From Xanthomonas melonis (lineage in GTDB: Bacteria; Pseudomonadota; Gammaproteobacteria; Xanthomonadales; Xanthomonadaceae): a DNA stretch of 64,000 nucleotides. The first letter of the stretch is position 1. Every line of letters begins with the position of its first letter. The notes under the pieces are model-generated. The model did not search any database, was not told where the DNA came from, and saw only the letters and a list, made by a program, of their open reading frames with translations. Position numbers and translations under genes: made by a program. Location: positions 223,742-287,741 of the forward strand of contig NZ_JAJGQH010000004.1 of assembly GCF_020783655.1 (NCBI RefSeq). The letters are read 5' to 3'. Shown one piece after another: positions 21,842 to 30,465 of this stretch.

Positions 21842-23287
21842 ATGACCGACAACGCTCTCACTCTGGCCGAAACCCGGCTGCTGCTTCCCTCCGGCCTGGA
21901 CGCCGGCCATCTGGACCGCACCTTCGGCGCCCTGCTGGGCCCGGGCATCGACTTCGGCGACCTGTATTTCCAGCACTCGCGGCGCGAGAGCTGGAGCGTG
22001 GAAGACGGCATCGTCAAGGACGGTGCGCACTCCATCGAACAAGGCGTGGGCGTGCGCGCGATCGCCGGCGAAAAGACCGGCTTTGCGTACTCCGACGATA
22101 TCCAGCGCGAGACGCTGCTGGAAGCGGCGCAATCGGCGCGCGCGATCTCGCGCGATGGCGGCGCGCAGGCCAGCCGCACGCTGGTGCGTGGCAATGGCCG
22201 CGCGCTGTACCCGGCCACCGACCCGATCGACGACATGGACAGCGCCACCAAAGTGGAGCTGCTGCGTCGCATCGACCAGTTCCTGCGTGGCGCCGATTCG
22301 CGCGTCAAACAGGTGATGGTGAGCCTGTCCGGTGGCGTGGACACGGTGCTGATCGCACGCAGCGATGGCGTGCTGGCAGCCGATGTGCGCCCGCTGGTGC
22401 GCCTGAACGTGCAGGTCATCGTCGAGCACAATGGCCGCCGCGAGTCCGGCTACGCCGGCGGCGGCGGCCGTTACGGCTATGCCGACCTGTTCGCCGACGG
22501 CCGCCCTGAGGGCTTTGCGCGCGAGGCGCTACGCCAGGCGCTGGTCAACCTGGAGGCGATTCCGGCCCCAGCCGGCGTGATGCCGGTGGTACTCGGCCCG
22601 GGCTGGCCCGGCGTGCTGTTGCACGAGGCGGTCGGCCATGGGCTGGAAGGCGACTTCAACCGCAAGGGCACCAGCGTCTATGCCGGACGCATCGGCGAGC
22701 GCGTGGCCTCGCCGGGGGTGACCATCGTCGACGATGGCACGCTCGACGGGCGCCGTGGCTCGCTCAACATCGACGACGAAGGCACGCCCAGCCAGTGCAC
22801 CACCCTGATCGAGGACGGCGTGCTGGTGGGTTACATGCAGGATAGCCACAACGCGCGCCTGATGGGCGTGGCACCCACCGGCAACGGCCGTCGCGAATCG
22901 TTCGCGCATCTGACCATGCCGCGCATGACCAATACCTACATGCGTGCCGGGCAGCACGATCCCGAAGAGATGATCCGCTCGGTCAAGAAGGGCATCTATG
23001 CGGTGAACTTCGGTGGCGGTCAGGTCGACATCACCAGCGGAAAGTACGTGTTCTCGGCCACCGAGGCCTACCTGATCGAGGACGGCAAAGTGACCGCGCC
23101 GGTCAAGGGCGCCACCCTGATCGGCAACGGGCCGGAGACCATGCAGAAGGTGCGCATGATCGGCAACGATCTGGCGCTGGACGAGGGTGTGGGCGTCTGC
23201 GGCAAGGACGGGCAGAGCGTGCCGGTCGGTGTCGGTCAGCCATCACTCCTGATCGACGGCATCACGGTGGGCGGGACGCAGGCCTGA
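21842..23287 (+). CDS. tldD: Metalloprotease TldD
   Basis: The catalytic half of the TldD/TldE (PmbA) zinc protease, which trims unfolded peptides, matures microcin B17-type peptides and degrades CcdA antitoxin. The 481-residue protein has the unusual zinc motif HEAVGH at residues 261-266, followed by GLEGDF. Late in the sequence is [25 protein letters not shown], the family's conserved C-terminal core. It lies 120 bp after yhdP; its partner pmbA lies about 1 kb downstream, beyond the antisense darP. Confidence 0.96.
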   Translation: MTDNALTLAETRLLLPSGLDAGHLDRTFGALLGPGIDFGDLYFQHSRRESWSVEDGIVKDGAHSIEQGVGVRAIAGEKTGFAYSDDIQRETLLEAAQSARAISRDGGAQASRTLVRGNGRALYPATDPIDDMDSATKVELLRRIDQFLRGADSRVKQVMVSLSGGVDTVLIARSDGVLAADVRPLVRLNVQVIVEHNGRRESGYAGGGGRYGYADLFADGRPEGFAREALRQALVNLEAIPAPAGVMPVVLGPGWPGVLLHEAVGHGLEGDFNRKGTSVYAGRIGERVASPGVTIVDDGTLDGRRGSLNIDDEGTPSQCTTLIEDGVLVGYMQDSHNARLMGVAPTGNGRRESFAHLTMPRMTNTYMRAGQHDPEEMIRSVKKGIYAVNFGGGQVDITSGKYVFSATEAYLIEDGKVTAPVKGATLIGNGPETMQKVRMIGNDLALDEGVGVCGKDGQSVPVGVGQPSLLIDGITVGGTQA

Positions 23288-23290
23288 GAT

Positions 23291-23322
23291 GCGGGGATTC
23301 GGGAATCGGGATTTGGGAATCG
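23291..23322. repeat. GGGATTC-type heptad repeats after tldD
   Basis: Units GGGGATTC, GGGAATC, GGGATTT and GGGAATC occur in tandem right after the tldD stop. Further related units in the opposite orientation lie in the 3' end of darP (about 23474-23505). Confidence 0.65.
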
Positions 23323-23438
23323 CAACAGCGGGATGCGCGGGGCCTGATGGGTTCCGCTTGGGTGGATCCGGAAGCCGGGAGTTGGGATTGGCAACGGCCG
23401 GGATGGCCGTTGCGGGGCTGGCTGGACCCGGCGGATCC

Positions 23439-24020
23439 TTATTCGTCGCCCTCCGGCGCCGATTCGCCGCCTTCCAATCCCGAATCCCCACTCTCCAATC
23501 CCGGCTCTTGAGACAACTCGCGCAGTACCTGGAACAGCTCGCGGTAGGCGCGCGGGGGCTTGTTCTTGGTGCGCTCGTGGATCGCGTTGCGCACCAGCTG
23601 GCGCAGCTGCTGGCGGTCTGCGGCCGGGTAGGCTTCCAGCAGTTCGGCCAGCGCCGTATCGCCTTCGGCCAGCAAGCGTTCGCGCCAACGCTCGACGCGA
23701 TGCATGGCGGCAACTTCGCGCCGCGCCGTGTCGCTGTTGGCATCCAGCGCATCGCGGATGGCTGCCAGCGTCTCGTCGTCCTCGCGGCGCATGTGCTTGG
23801 CCAGAAACGCCAGCTGCCGCTTGTGCGCGATGTGCGAGGTGATGCGCTTGCTCTCCTCGATATGCGGGATCAGCGCTTCCGGCACCGGCAGTTTGGCCAG
23901 CTGCGCCGGGGTCAGCGAAACCAGCTTTTCGCCGAGCTCGAGAACTTCGAGCGCTTCGCGCCGCTGCTGGCTGCGGCTGGCGCCGCGGAATTCACCGGTT
24001 TCTTCATCGCGTCCGCGCAT
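23439..24020 (-). CDS. darP: Ribosome biogenesis factor DarP (YjgA)
   Basis: DarP (formerly YjgA, DUF615) binds late 50S intermediates and helps fold the peptidyl-transferase centre. The 193-residue product begins [13 protein letters not shown] and contains the family core [20 protein letters not shown], then [26 protein letters not shown]. The ATG at 24020 is chosen because the family begins there; upstream codons run into repeats. The C-terminal 25 residues (rich in Gly, Glu and Ser) are encoded by GGGATTG/GGGATTC heptads shared with intergenic DNA. It is divergent from pmbA, as in E. coli. Confidence 0.93.
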   Translation of the reverse strand: MRGRDEETGEFRGASRSQQRREALEVLELGEKLVSLTPAQLAKLPVPEALIPHIEESKRITSHIAHKRQLAFLAKHMRREDDETLAAIRDALDANSDTARREVAAMHRVERWRERLLAEGDTALAELLEAYPAADRQQLRQLVRNAIHERTKNKPPRAYRELFQVLRELSQEPGLESGDSGLEGGESAPEGDE

Positions 24021-24065
24021 TGCCACTACATCCCGAAACGTGGTTGATAAAAATCTCCGGCCACC

Positions 24066-24271
24066 GATGGCCGGATTCCCTGCGGCAGGATCCGCATCCC
24101 ATTCAAACAGTCCGGCCATGGAGGGCCCGGATTCTTGCGGAAGGATCCGCATCCCAATCCAACAGTCCGGCCATGGAGGGCCGGATTCTTGCGGAAGGAT
24201 CCGCGTCCCAATTCAACAGTCCGGCCATGGATGGCCGGGTTCTTGCGGAAGGATCCGCGTCCAAAGGATAA
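24066..24271. repeat. Array of about 3.7 tandem copies of a 54-55 bp repeat
   Basis: Copies begin at 24066, 24121, 24176 and 24230; the last is cut off by the pmbA ribosome-binding site. Each unit carries the core CGGATTCTTGCGGAAGGATC followed by CGC, then an ATTCAACAGT-like stretch. Junctions between units form a hairpin TCCGGCC-ATGGAG-GGCCGGA, and each unit has a small GCGGA-AGGA-TCCGC hairpin. Copies 2-4 differ at few positions; copy 1 is more diverged. The array fills the darP/pmbA spacer and must lie in the pmbA leader or promoter. Confidence 0.9.
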
Positions 24272-24278
24272 AGCATTG
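24263..24278 (+). promoter_or_regulatory. Ribosome-binding site deciding the pmbA TTG start
   Basis: AAAGGA at 24263-24268 is followed by a 7-nt spacer and TTG at 24276. It sits directly against the last repeat unit. No ATG is available at a sensible position. Confidence 0.65.
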
Positions 24279-25643
24279 AACGCACTCTCCCCCGAAACCC
24301 GTGCCACCGACGACAGCCTGCAGCGCCTCGATGCGCTGACCGACATCGCCCAGCGCCTGCTCGAACGCGCCCGTGCCGCTGGCGCCACCCAGGCCGAGGT
24401 GAGCTGCAGCGAAGAGCGTGGCCTGGACGTGAATGTGCGTCTGGGCGAGGTGGAAACGGTCGAATCCACCCGCGACCGCGGCATTGCGGTGACGGTGTAC
24501 TTCGGCAAGCGCAAGGGCAGCGCCAGCACCGCCGACCTGCAGGATGCCAGCCTGGAGGCCACCGTGGCGCAGGCCTGCGCGATCGCGCGTTACACCGAGG
24601 ACGATCCGGCTTCCGGCCTGGCCGACCCGGAGCTGATGGCGCACGACTTCCCCGAACTGGACAGCTGGCACCCATGGGCGCTGGATGCCGATACCGCAGT
24701 GGATCTGGCGCTGGCCTGCGAGACCGCCGGCCGCGAGGCGGACGTACGCATCAGCAATTCCGACGGTGCCTCGGCCAGTACCGGGCTCAGCCTGTCGGTG
24801 TACGCCAATTCGCATGGCTTTGTCGGGCGCGAGCGCGGTACCCACCATTCGATCAGCTGCGCGCTGATCGCCGGGCACGGCGATGGCATGCAGCGCGATG
24901 GCTGGTACAGCAGCGCGCTGGCGCGCGAAGACCTGGAGGCGCCCGACGCGATCGGCCGTCATGCCGCCGAGCGCACCGTGGCGCGGTTGCAGCCGCGTTC
25001 GCTGCCCACCGGCCCATTGCCGGTGCTGTTCGCGCCGGAGCTGGCACGTTCGCTGGTGGGGCATCTGTTGGGCGCGGTCTCCGGCGGCGCGCTGTATCGA
25101 CGCGCCAGCTTCCTGCTCGACAGCGTCGGCACCCGGTTGTTTCCCGACTGGTTCAACATCGAGGAGTTGCCGCATCTGCGGCGTGGACTGCGCTCGGCCG
25201 CCTTCGATGCCGAGGGCGTGGCCACCCGACGTTCGGCATTGATCACCGACGGCGTACTGCAGCGCTACGTGCTGGGCAGCTACTCGGCGCGCAAGCTGGG
25301 CCTGCAGACCACCGCCAATGCCGGCGGCGTGCACAACCTGCAGGTTGCCGCCAACGCGGGCGATCTTGCGTCGATCATCGCCGGCATGTCGCGCGGTCTG
25401 CTGGTCACCGAATTGATGGGCAACGGCGTCAACCCGGTCACGGGCGATTACTCGCGCGGCGCCGGCGGGTTCTGGATCGAGAACGGAGCCATCGCCTATC
25501 CGGTGGACGGGCTGACCATCGCCGGCAACCTGCGCGACATGTTCGCCGGCATCGAAGCGGTGGGTAGCGACGTGGATGCGCGCTCGCACGTCAAGATCGG
25601 CTCGGTGCTGGTCAACCGCATGACCGTGGCCGGCGATCGCTGA
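24276..25643 (+). CDS. pmbA: Metalloprotease PmbA (TldE)
   Basis: The non-zinc partner of TldD; the heterodimer is the active protease. The 455-residue product matches the family: ATQAEVSCSEERGLDVNVRLGEVETVE early, then GEVEAVGSDVDARSHVKIGSVLVNRMTVAG-like sequence at the end. As expected for TldE it lacks HExxxH. The TTG at 24276 is preferred because AAAGGA lies 7 nt upstream and earlier codons are inside the tandem repeat. Translation from an upstream GTG or ATG would add repeat-encoded residues. Confidence 0.94.
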   Translation: MNALSPETRATDDSLQRLDALTDIAQRLLERARAAGATQAEVSCSEERGLDVNVRLGEVETVESTRDRGIAVTVYFGKRKGSASTADLQDASLEATVAQACAIARYTEDDPASGLADPELMAHDFPELDSWHPWALDADTAVDLALACETAGREADVRISNSDGASASTGLSLSVYANSHGFVGRERGTHHSISCALIAGHGDGMQRDGWYSSALAREDLEAPDAIGRHAAERTVARLQPRSLPTGPLPVLFAPELARSLVGHLLGAVSGGALYRRASFLLDSVGTRLFPDWFNIEELPHLRRGLRSAAFDAEGVATRRSALITDGVLQRYVLGSYSARKLGLQTTANAGGVHNLQVAANAGDLASIIAGMSRGLLVTELMGNGVNPVTGDYSRGAGGFWIENGAIAYPVDGLTIAGNLRDMFAGIEAVGSDVDARSHVKIGSVLVNRMTVAGDR

Positions 25644-26002
25644 GCCACGCTCCTGTCGGGTCGCTCCGAACCGACGCGACGGGCTCGCTATCGACGCACG
25701 GTGAGTGCTGCGGCCGCGTACCCGTGTCGCCGCAGTTGCGGCGACACACATGCCTGCACGCGAGTGCCCGTGGCCGCGCTGCCGGCGCGCGGCTGCGACG
25801 GGACGGTCGCTGCCCCTGCCCGGATGCGCCGATCCACGCCTTCTTCATGCCGGCGCGATGGCGCACGGTGCCGATGGGCCCCTGGCGAGGACTTGCCGGT
25901 AGCGGGCCTGATCAGTTGCGCCGGCACCATGGCTTTGCGCACTGGTCGCTGGATGAATCGTTGTTATAGTCCGCCGCACCACAATCGTGTTTGGGGAGAC
26001 AG
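25644..26002. other. Spacer between pmbA and the DUF4870 gene
   Basis: A perfect 11-bp hairpin (GTGTCGCCGCA at 25724-25734 and its complement at 25737-25747) lies about 80 bp after pmbA and may end that transcript, though it has no T-tract. TATAGT at 25965-25970 could be the -10 of the next gene. No gene is convincing. Confidence 0.4.
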
Positions 26003-26392
26003 ATGAGCGAATTCGATACACATGCCGCACCGCCGCCGCCGCCGATCGGCAGCAGCGCACCGCCCGCCGAGCGTACGCTGGCGCTGGTCGCTCACCTGCT
26101 GGGCACGCTTACCTACTTCATCGGAGCCTTGGTGGTCTGGTTGATCAGCAAGGACGCCAGTCCTTCCAAGCCCTTCGCCACCGATCAGGCCAAGGAAGCG
26201 TTGAACTTCCAGATCACGGTGACACTGGCCATGATCGTGGCGGTGGTCCTGGCCACGGTGACCTTCGGTGCGTTGTTCTTTCTGCCCACGCTCGTATGGA
26301 TCGCCAGCGTGGTGTTCTGCATCGTGGCTGCGGTCAAGGCCAACAATGGCGAGCATTACCGTTACCCGTTCACGCTGCGCCTGATCAAGTAA
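26003..26392 (+). CDS. DUF4870 domain small membrane protein
   Basis: A 129-residue protein. The N-terminal 25 residues are Pro-rich (APPPPPPIGSSAPP). Three hydrophobic stretches follow at about 28-50, 70-95 and 97-115, the arrangement of DUF4870/Tic20-like proteins. The conserved ATDQAKEALNFQIT sits after the first helix. The function of the family is unknown. The ATG at 26003 has GGGGAG at good spacing. It converges on the M35 peptidase gene; the two share a terminator. Confidence 0.85.
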   Translation: MSEFDTHAAPPPPPIGSSAPPAERTLALVAHLLGTLTYFIGALVVWLISKDASPSKPFATDQAKEALNFQITVTLAMIVAVVLATVTFGALFFLPTLVWIASVVFCIVAAVKANNGEHYRYPFTLRLIK

Positions 26393-26408
26393 TCGGCGCG
26401 GTGCCAAC

Positions 26409-26445
26409 GACAAAGGCCCGGCAGCGATGCCGGGCCTTTGTCGTT
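26409..26445. terminator. Bidirectional terminator between convergent genes
   Basis: The 15-bp arms GACAAAGGCCCGGCA and its complement surround a GCGA loop (26424-26427). A TCGTTT tail on the plus side and a T-containing tail on the minus side fit use by both the DUF4870 gene and the M35 gene. Confidence 0.85.
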
Positions 26446-26461
26446 TCAGGCGATGCCGTGA

Positions 26462-27550
26462 TCAGTTCTGTGCCGGGGTGTTCTCGGCGAAGTACTCGTG
26501 GCTGTCGGCGTTGGTGATGGCCTGGGCCGGGTTGGTGCGGGCCAGGTTGCGTGCGCCCGCCTGCCCGTAGACCCGATCCTGGGTCCCGGCCACCACGGTG
26601 AAGTGGCTCATCTCGTGCACCAGGGTCCCGGCCTTGGAGTCGGTACCGGTTGTCGCCGCACTCCAGAACGCGTTGCAGACGTAGATTTCGTACGGTGCAT
26701 TGGCGTAGACGTAGGCGAACGCGCTGTCGTTGCAATCGCAGTTGATGGTGATCTGGCCGTTGTTCTGGTCCAGCGCGTTGTCGATGTTGACGAAGTTCGA
26801 GCTGACCCTGCTATAGCGCGCCGCATTGTAGGCGCCGAACCAGGTGGTGTAGCGCGCGCCGGTGCTGCCGCCGTTGAGGTAGGTGCGCGCGTTCTGCGAG
26901 TAGTTGCGGGCCGCAGTGACGGCGCTGGCGGCCTGGTTGGTGCGGGTGGTGCTGCAGTTGAGGTAGTTGATGCCGTTGACCACGGCAGTCGGGCCGATGG
27001 CCATCTGACGCTGTACGCCGCGGTTGACGCCATCCAGCCAGACGGTGAGCGGGGTGCTGGTCGCCACGGCCGGTTGGCCATTGGCGGCCTTCATCAGGCT
27101 GCCGTCGGACAGCGAGGCGTACTGCAGCGACGAGCGCACCTGGATGGTGTAGTTGCCGCTGGTGGACAGATCGTAGGCGCTGGCGAGATCCACCTCTGCC
27201 TTGATGCTCTGGCCAGGCTGCAGAATGGTGAAATCTGCGGCCTTGGGCAGACCCCGCTTGACCAGGCGCCCGGTGAAGTTCACGGGAGCGCCCTCACGAC
27301 TGACCTCCAGAATGCCGTTATCGAGCGACTTCAACGGCAATTGATAGGTCGGCACGCGGGCGACCTGGCTGCCGTTGTTGGTGACGGTGACGGCGATCCT
27401 GCCCTGATGCCGCCCGGCCTGGTCGGCCACCGGTGCCAGTTCGATGGTCAACGGAACCGGTCCGCGCAGGGACTGAGCCTGCGCCGAACCGAGTACGCCG
27501 ACGACAGCCAGCGTACCTGCTGCAAACGATGCGAGAAAAACGTTCTTCAC
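26462..27550 (-). CDS. Secreted M35-family metallopeptidase (deuterolysin-like)
   Basis: A 362-residue exported zinc protease. The signal peptide (VFLASFAAGTLAVVGVLGSAQAQ) cleaves near residue 24. Residues 30-165 form an Ig-like region typical of the propeptide side, and the rest is the M35 catalytic domain. The HExxH motif is HEMSH at residues 312-316, and the downstream TQDRVYG and NADSHEYFAEN segments supply the third (Asp) ligand region seen in deuterolysin and peptidyl-Lys endopeptidases. The GTG at 27550 follows AAGGAGAG. M35 enzymes often cleave basic proteins at Lys; the substrate here is unknown, though secretion suggests use against host or competitor proteins. Confidence 0.9.
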   Translation of the reverse strand: MKNVFLASFAAGTLAVVGVLGSAQAQSLRGPVPLTIELAPVADQAGRHQGRIAVTVTNNGSQVARVPTYQLPLKSLDNGILEVSREGAPVNFTGRLVKRGLPKAADFTILQPGQSIKAEVDLASAYDLSTSGNYTIQVRSSLQYASLSDGSLMKAANGQPAVATSTPLTVWLDGVNRGVQRQMAIGPTAVVNGINYLNCSTTRTNQAASAVTAARNYSQNARTYLNGGSTGARYTTWFGAYNAARYSRVSSNFVNIDNALDQNNGQITINCDCNDSAFAYVYANAPYEIYVCNAFWSAATTGTDSKAGTLVHEMSHFTVVAGTQDRVYGQAGARNLARTNPAQAITNADSHEYFAENTPAQN

Positions 27551-27976
27551 CAGTGACTCTCCTTGGTCGGGGGATGCCCGCGAATGCGGGCGAACCAAAC
27601 CTAGGCAGAGCGAGCAGACGCGACAAGTCTTTCGATTACCGATACTTCAGTAGTTAATAGAGCCGGTTGCGGGTCGGCGTGCTACTGACGTTGATTATTC
27701 AGCAATAAAGCGTGCGCCAGATCATGCATGGCATCGGCGCGCGTGGCATCGCGTGACACAAAGCGCGGCCGTGAAAGTTACGTTTTGTGACAAGCGGCGC
27801 GGGTTGCGCGCGTTCTCAGGAGCCGCGCACCGTGCGCTGGCGCACGGAGTGCGCGAACGCGCAGTGAGGCAAGCCACGATGGTCATTGCAGGTGCGCGCG
27901 CCGAATGGCGAATGTCGGCCAAGTGGGCATTGCAGTGCGTGCCAGACGCGCCTTGGCGCGTGGTACGCGCGGTCCA
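27551..27976. other. Spacer between the M35 gene and ispA
   Basis: The 426 bp hold the presumed M35 promoter in a locally AT-richer stretch around 27625-27720 and the 3' end of ispA. Several short G/C-driven frames exist, but none has a family match I recognise or a good start. I see no clear terminator for ispA. Confidence 0.35.
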
Positions 27977-28864
27977 CTAGTGCGCGCGGTCCACCGCGAA
28001 CCGGCCCAGCGTCGCCAACGTGTCGGCCCGCTGGCCGTAGGGCTGCAGGACGTCGTGCATGCGCGCGGCCAACTCGGCCAGCTTGGCCTTGGCGCCTTCC
28101 ATGCCGAGCAGGGCGGGGTAGGTGGATTTGGCCTGCGCGCGGTCCTTGCCTGCGGTCTTGCCCAATTGCGCCGAGTTCGATTCCACATCCAGGATGTCGT
28201 CGCGGACCTGGAACGCCAGGCCCAAGGCATCGGCGAAGTCGTCCAGGCGTTGCAGATCCGCTGGCGCGGCAGCGCCGGCCAGTGCGCCCATGCGGACGGC
28301 GGCGCGGATCAATGCGCCGGTCTTGAGCGCATGCATGCGCTGCAGGTCGTGCAGCGATTGCAACTGGCCGGTGGCGTCGATGTCCAGCGCCTGGCCGCCG
28401 CACATGCCGCCAGCGCCTGCGGCAATGGCCAGACTGTTCAACCAGGCCACGCGCAGGTCGGCGCTCGCCTGCGAGTCGGCCAACAGCTCGAAGGCACGGG
28501 TCTGCAGCGCATCGCCGGCCAGGATGGCGGTGGCTTCGTCGAAGGCGATGTGTACGGTGGGCCGGCCACGTCGCAGGGCATCGTCGTCCATCGCCGGCAG
28601 GTCGTCGTGCACCAGCGAATAGGCGTGGATCAGCTCCACCGCCACCGCCGGAAGATCGAGCAGGTCGTCGGCGGCGCCGAACAGCGCGCCGCTGGCGTAC
28701 ACCAGCAGCGGCCGCATGCGCTTGCCACCGCCCAGTACGGCATGCCGCATCGCTGCGTGCAGGCGTTGCGGCGCCAGCGCGGCATCCGGCAGGCATGCGT
28801 CGAGGCCGCGCTCGGTGCGAGCGATCCAGTGGTCGAACAGGGCCGAACCCACCTCAGCCGGCAT
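27977..28864 (-). CDS. ispA: Geranyl/farnesyl diphosphate synthase
   Basis: A trans-prenyltransferase that condenses IPP with DMAPP and GPP to give FPP for quinones, undecaprenyl phosphate and other isoprenoids. The 295-residue protein has [11 protein letters not shown], the first aspartate-rich motif in [10 protein letters not shown] and the second in [12 protein letters not shown]. The residue pattern before the first motif fits a short-chain synthase. It overlaps xseB by 11 bp in the conserved xseB-ispA pair. dxs, which often follows, is not present here. Confidence 0.95.
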   Translation of the reverse strand: MPAEVGSALFDHWIARTERGLDACLPDAALAPQRLHAAMRHAVLGGGKRMRPLLVYASGALFGAADDLLDLPAVAVELIHAYSLVHDDLPAMDDDALRRGRPTVHIAFDEATAILAGDALQTRAFELLADSQASADLRVAWLNSLAIAAGAGGMCGGQALDIDATGQLQSLHDLQRMHALKTGALIRAAVRMGALAGAAAPADLQRLDDFADALGLAFQVRDDILDVESNSAQLGKTAGKDRAQAKSTYPALLGMEGAKAKLAELAARMHDVLQPYGQRADTLATLGRFAVDRAH

Positions 28865-29117
28865 CCGGCATGGGCGGTTCGAAGGCTTCGGCGAGTTCGG
28901 GGCGCGCCGGGTCGGTCAACAGACGCACCCGCAGTTCGGCCTGTTCCAGCGCCTGCTGGCAATCGCGGTACAGGCCGATGCCACGTTCGTAGGCGCTGAG
29001 CGACTGCTCCAGACTCAGGTCGCCGACTTCCATCTTCTGCACCAGTTGCTCGAGTTCTTCCAGCGACTGTTCGAAGCGGGCAACCGGAGAGGTTTCGTTC
29101 AAGGACTTCTTGGCCAT
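28854..29117 (-). CDS. xseB: Exodeoxyribonuclease VII small subunit
   Basis: An 87-residue subunit of exonuclease VII, which degrades single-stranded DNA. It contains the family helix pair [32 protein letters not shown] and then [12 protein letters not shown]. Length and sequence are typical. The start overlaps nothing upstream, lying 31 bp after tilS, and its end overlaps ispA by 11 bp, which suggests translational coupling. Confidence 0.95.
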   Translation of the reverse strand: MAKKSLNETSPVARFEQSLEELEQLVQKMEVGDLSLEQSLSAYERGIGLYRDCQQALEQAELRVRLLTDPARPELAEAFEPPMPDAG

Positions 29118-29148
29118 CGTGGAAGTGTGCGGGGCGCGGGCAGGCCGG

Positions 29149-30453
29149 TCAATTCGCCTGGTCGCTCGCCCGCCATCGCAGGCTGGCGCGATGGGTCTGC
29201 AGCCAGTCGTGCAAGGAGGCCGAAACGATGCGGTCGCCGGCGGCCATCACCTGCCTGTCGGCCCACAGGACCGGCAGGCGATCGCGCTTCCAGGGGGGCA
29301 GGTCCAGATCCTGCAGCAGGTGCTTGAGCCGATGCGAATGGCCGCGCCGTGGTAGCACGATGCGTTCGCCGCCCTGGCGGGCACGCACCTGCATCGGGCG
29401 GACGAAACCCAAGCCCGGCGAGCCATGCAACTGCAGCTGCGCGCCATCGGGCAGCTGCAAGGGATGCACGCCATCCCACTGCGCAGTCCATTGCGGCGGC
29501 CAGGCGGGTGCGGGGCGGTGCAGATACAGGGATTGCCTCCAGCGCCGCACTTCGACCTGTTGCCAGGCGAAGCAGGCCTCGCGATCCGGCGCATGCAGAT
29601 CGATTTCCCGCTCCAGCGCAGCCACGCCGTGCGCGGGGAGCGCCGGCGCGCCGGTCGCGCCGACCCAGGCGCGCAACAGCCGCGGCTGCCGTGCGACCGG
29701 CTGCGCACGCAGCAGCCGCAGATCCAGCGCGCCGTCCGCTGCGCACAGGCTGGGCAGCAGCGCCAGTTCGTCGTGCAGCAACACCTCTGCGGCCTCTGCG
29801 CTCAAGTGTGCGCTGCGCGCCAGCGCCGCGGATGCCTGTGGCCAGCGTTGCGACAGCAGCGGCAGGACGTGGTGGCGCAGAAAGTTGCGGTCGTGGCGCG
29901 CGTCGGCGTTGCTGGGATCCTCGATCCACTGCAGACCATGGGCGTGCGCGTACGCCAGGAGCTCGGCACGCGCCCGGCTCAGCAGCGGGCGCCACAAGGT
30001 GCCGTGCGCGAAGGGACGCTGGCCGCGCATGGCGGCCAGCCCGTCCGGCCCGGAGGCACGCAGTGCGCGCAGCAGGAAGGTCTCGGCCTGGTCGTCGCGA
30101 TGCTGCGCCAGCGCCAGCCATTCGCCAGCGGCAAGTGCGCCCGCGAACGCAGTGTGGCGCGCTTCGCGTGCTGCCGCCTCCAGTCCAAGGCCGCTATCGC
30201 GTGCGACCTGTACCTGCACGATCCGCAACGGCACCTGCAAGGCATCGCATGTGCATTGGCAGTGCGCGGCCCACGCATCGGCGTCGGCATGCAGGCCGTG
30301 ATGCACGTGCAGCGCACGCAGTCCGGCGTGGCGGTAGCCCGGTATCGCCGCCATCAGGTGCAGCAGCACGCTCGAGTCCATTCCGCCGCTGTAAGCGATC
30401 AGCACCGGACCAGGCGGGGGGGAGGGCAGCAGGAGCGGCGTATCGATCGGCAC
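29149..30453 (-). CDS. tilS: tRNA(Ile)-lysidine synthetase
   Basis: TilS converts C34 of the CAU-anticodon tRNA-Ile to lysidine, letting it read AUA. The 434-residue product has the N-type PP-loop [17 protein letters not shown] at about residues 17-33, the family's [12 protein letters not shown] and [22 protein letters not shown] motifs, and TilS substrate-binding and C-terminal domains. The start codon is GTG at 30453. It lies 12 bp after the alkaline phosphatase gene on the same strand. Confidence 0.95.
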   Translation of the reverse strand: MPIDTPLLLPSPPPGPVLIAYSGGMDSSVLLHLMAAIPGYRHAGLRALHVHHGLHADADAWAAHCQCTCDALQVPLRIVQVQVARDSGLGLEAAAREARHTAFAGALAAGEWLALAQHRDDQAETFLLRALRASGPDGLAAMRGQRPFAHGTLWRPLLSRARAELLAYAHAHGLQWIEDPSNADARHDRNFLRHHVLPLLSQRWPQASAALARSAHLSAEAAEVLLHDELALLPSLCAADGALDLRLLRAQPVARQPRLLRAWVGATGAPALPAHGVAALEREIDLHAPDREACFAWQQVEVRRWRQSLYLHRPAPAWPPQWTAQWDGVHPLQLPDGAQLQLHGSPGLGFVRPMQVRARQGGERIVLPRRGHSHRLKHLLQDLDLPPWKRDRLPVLWADRQVMAAGDRIVSASLHDWLQTHRASLRWRASDQAN

Positions 30454-30465
30454 GGCTGCGGCCCA

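Noticed and set aside
24066..24271. CRISPR array
   Set aside because: The 54-55 bp units are contiguous with no unique spacers, and no cas gene is present.
24276..25643. Inactivated protease because HExxxH is missing in PmbA
   Set aside because: TldE/PmbA proteins never carry the zinc motif; TldD supplies it.
23439..25643. RiPP gene cluster around TldD/PmbA
   Set aside because: The genes are in their ordinary housekeeping positions; no precursor peptide or modifying enzyme is visible.
25644..26002. Short coding frames in the gap after pmbA
   Set aside because: Arg/Cys-rich frames overlap each other in several frames with no ribosome-binding site.
27551..27976. tRNA or small RNA near ispA
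   Set aside because: No cloverleaf, T-loop consensus or terminator could be found.
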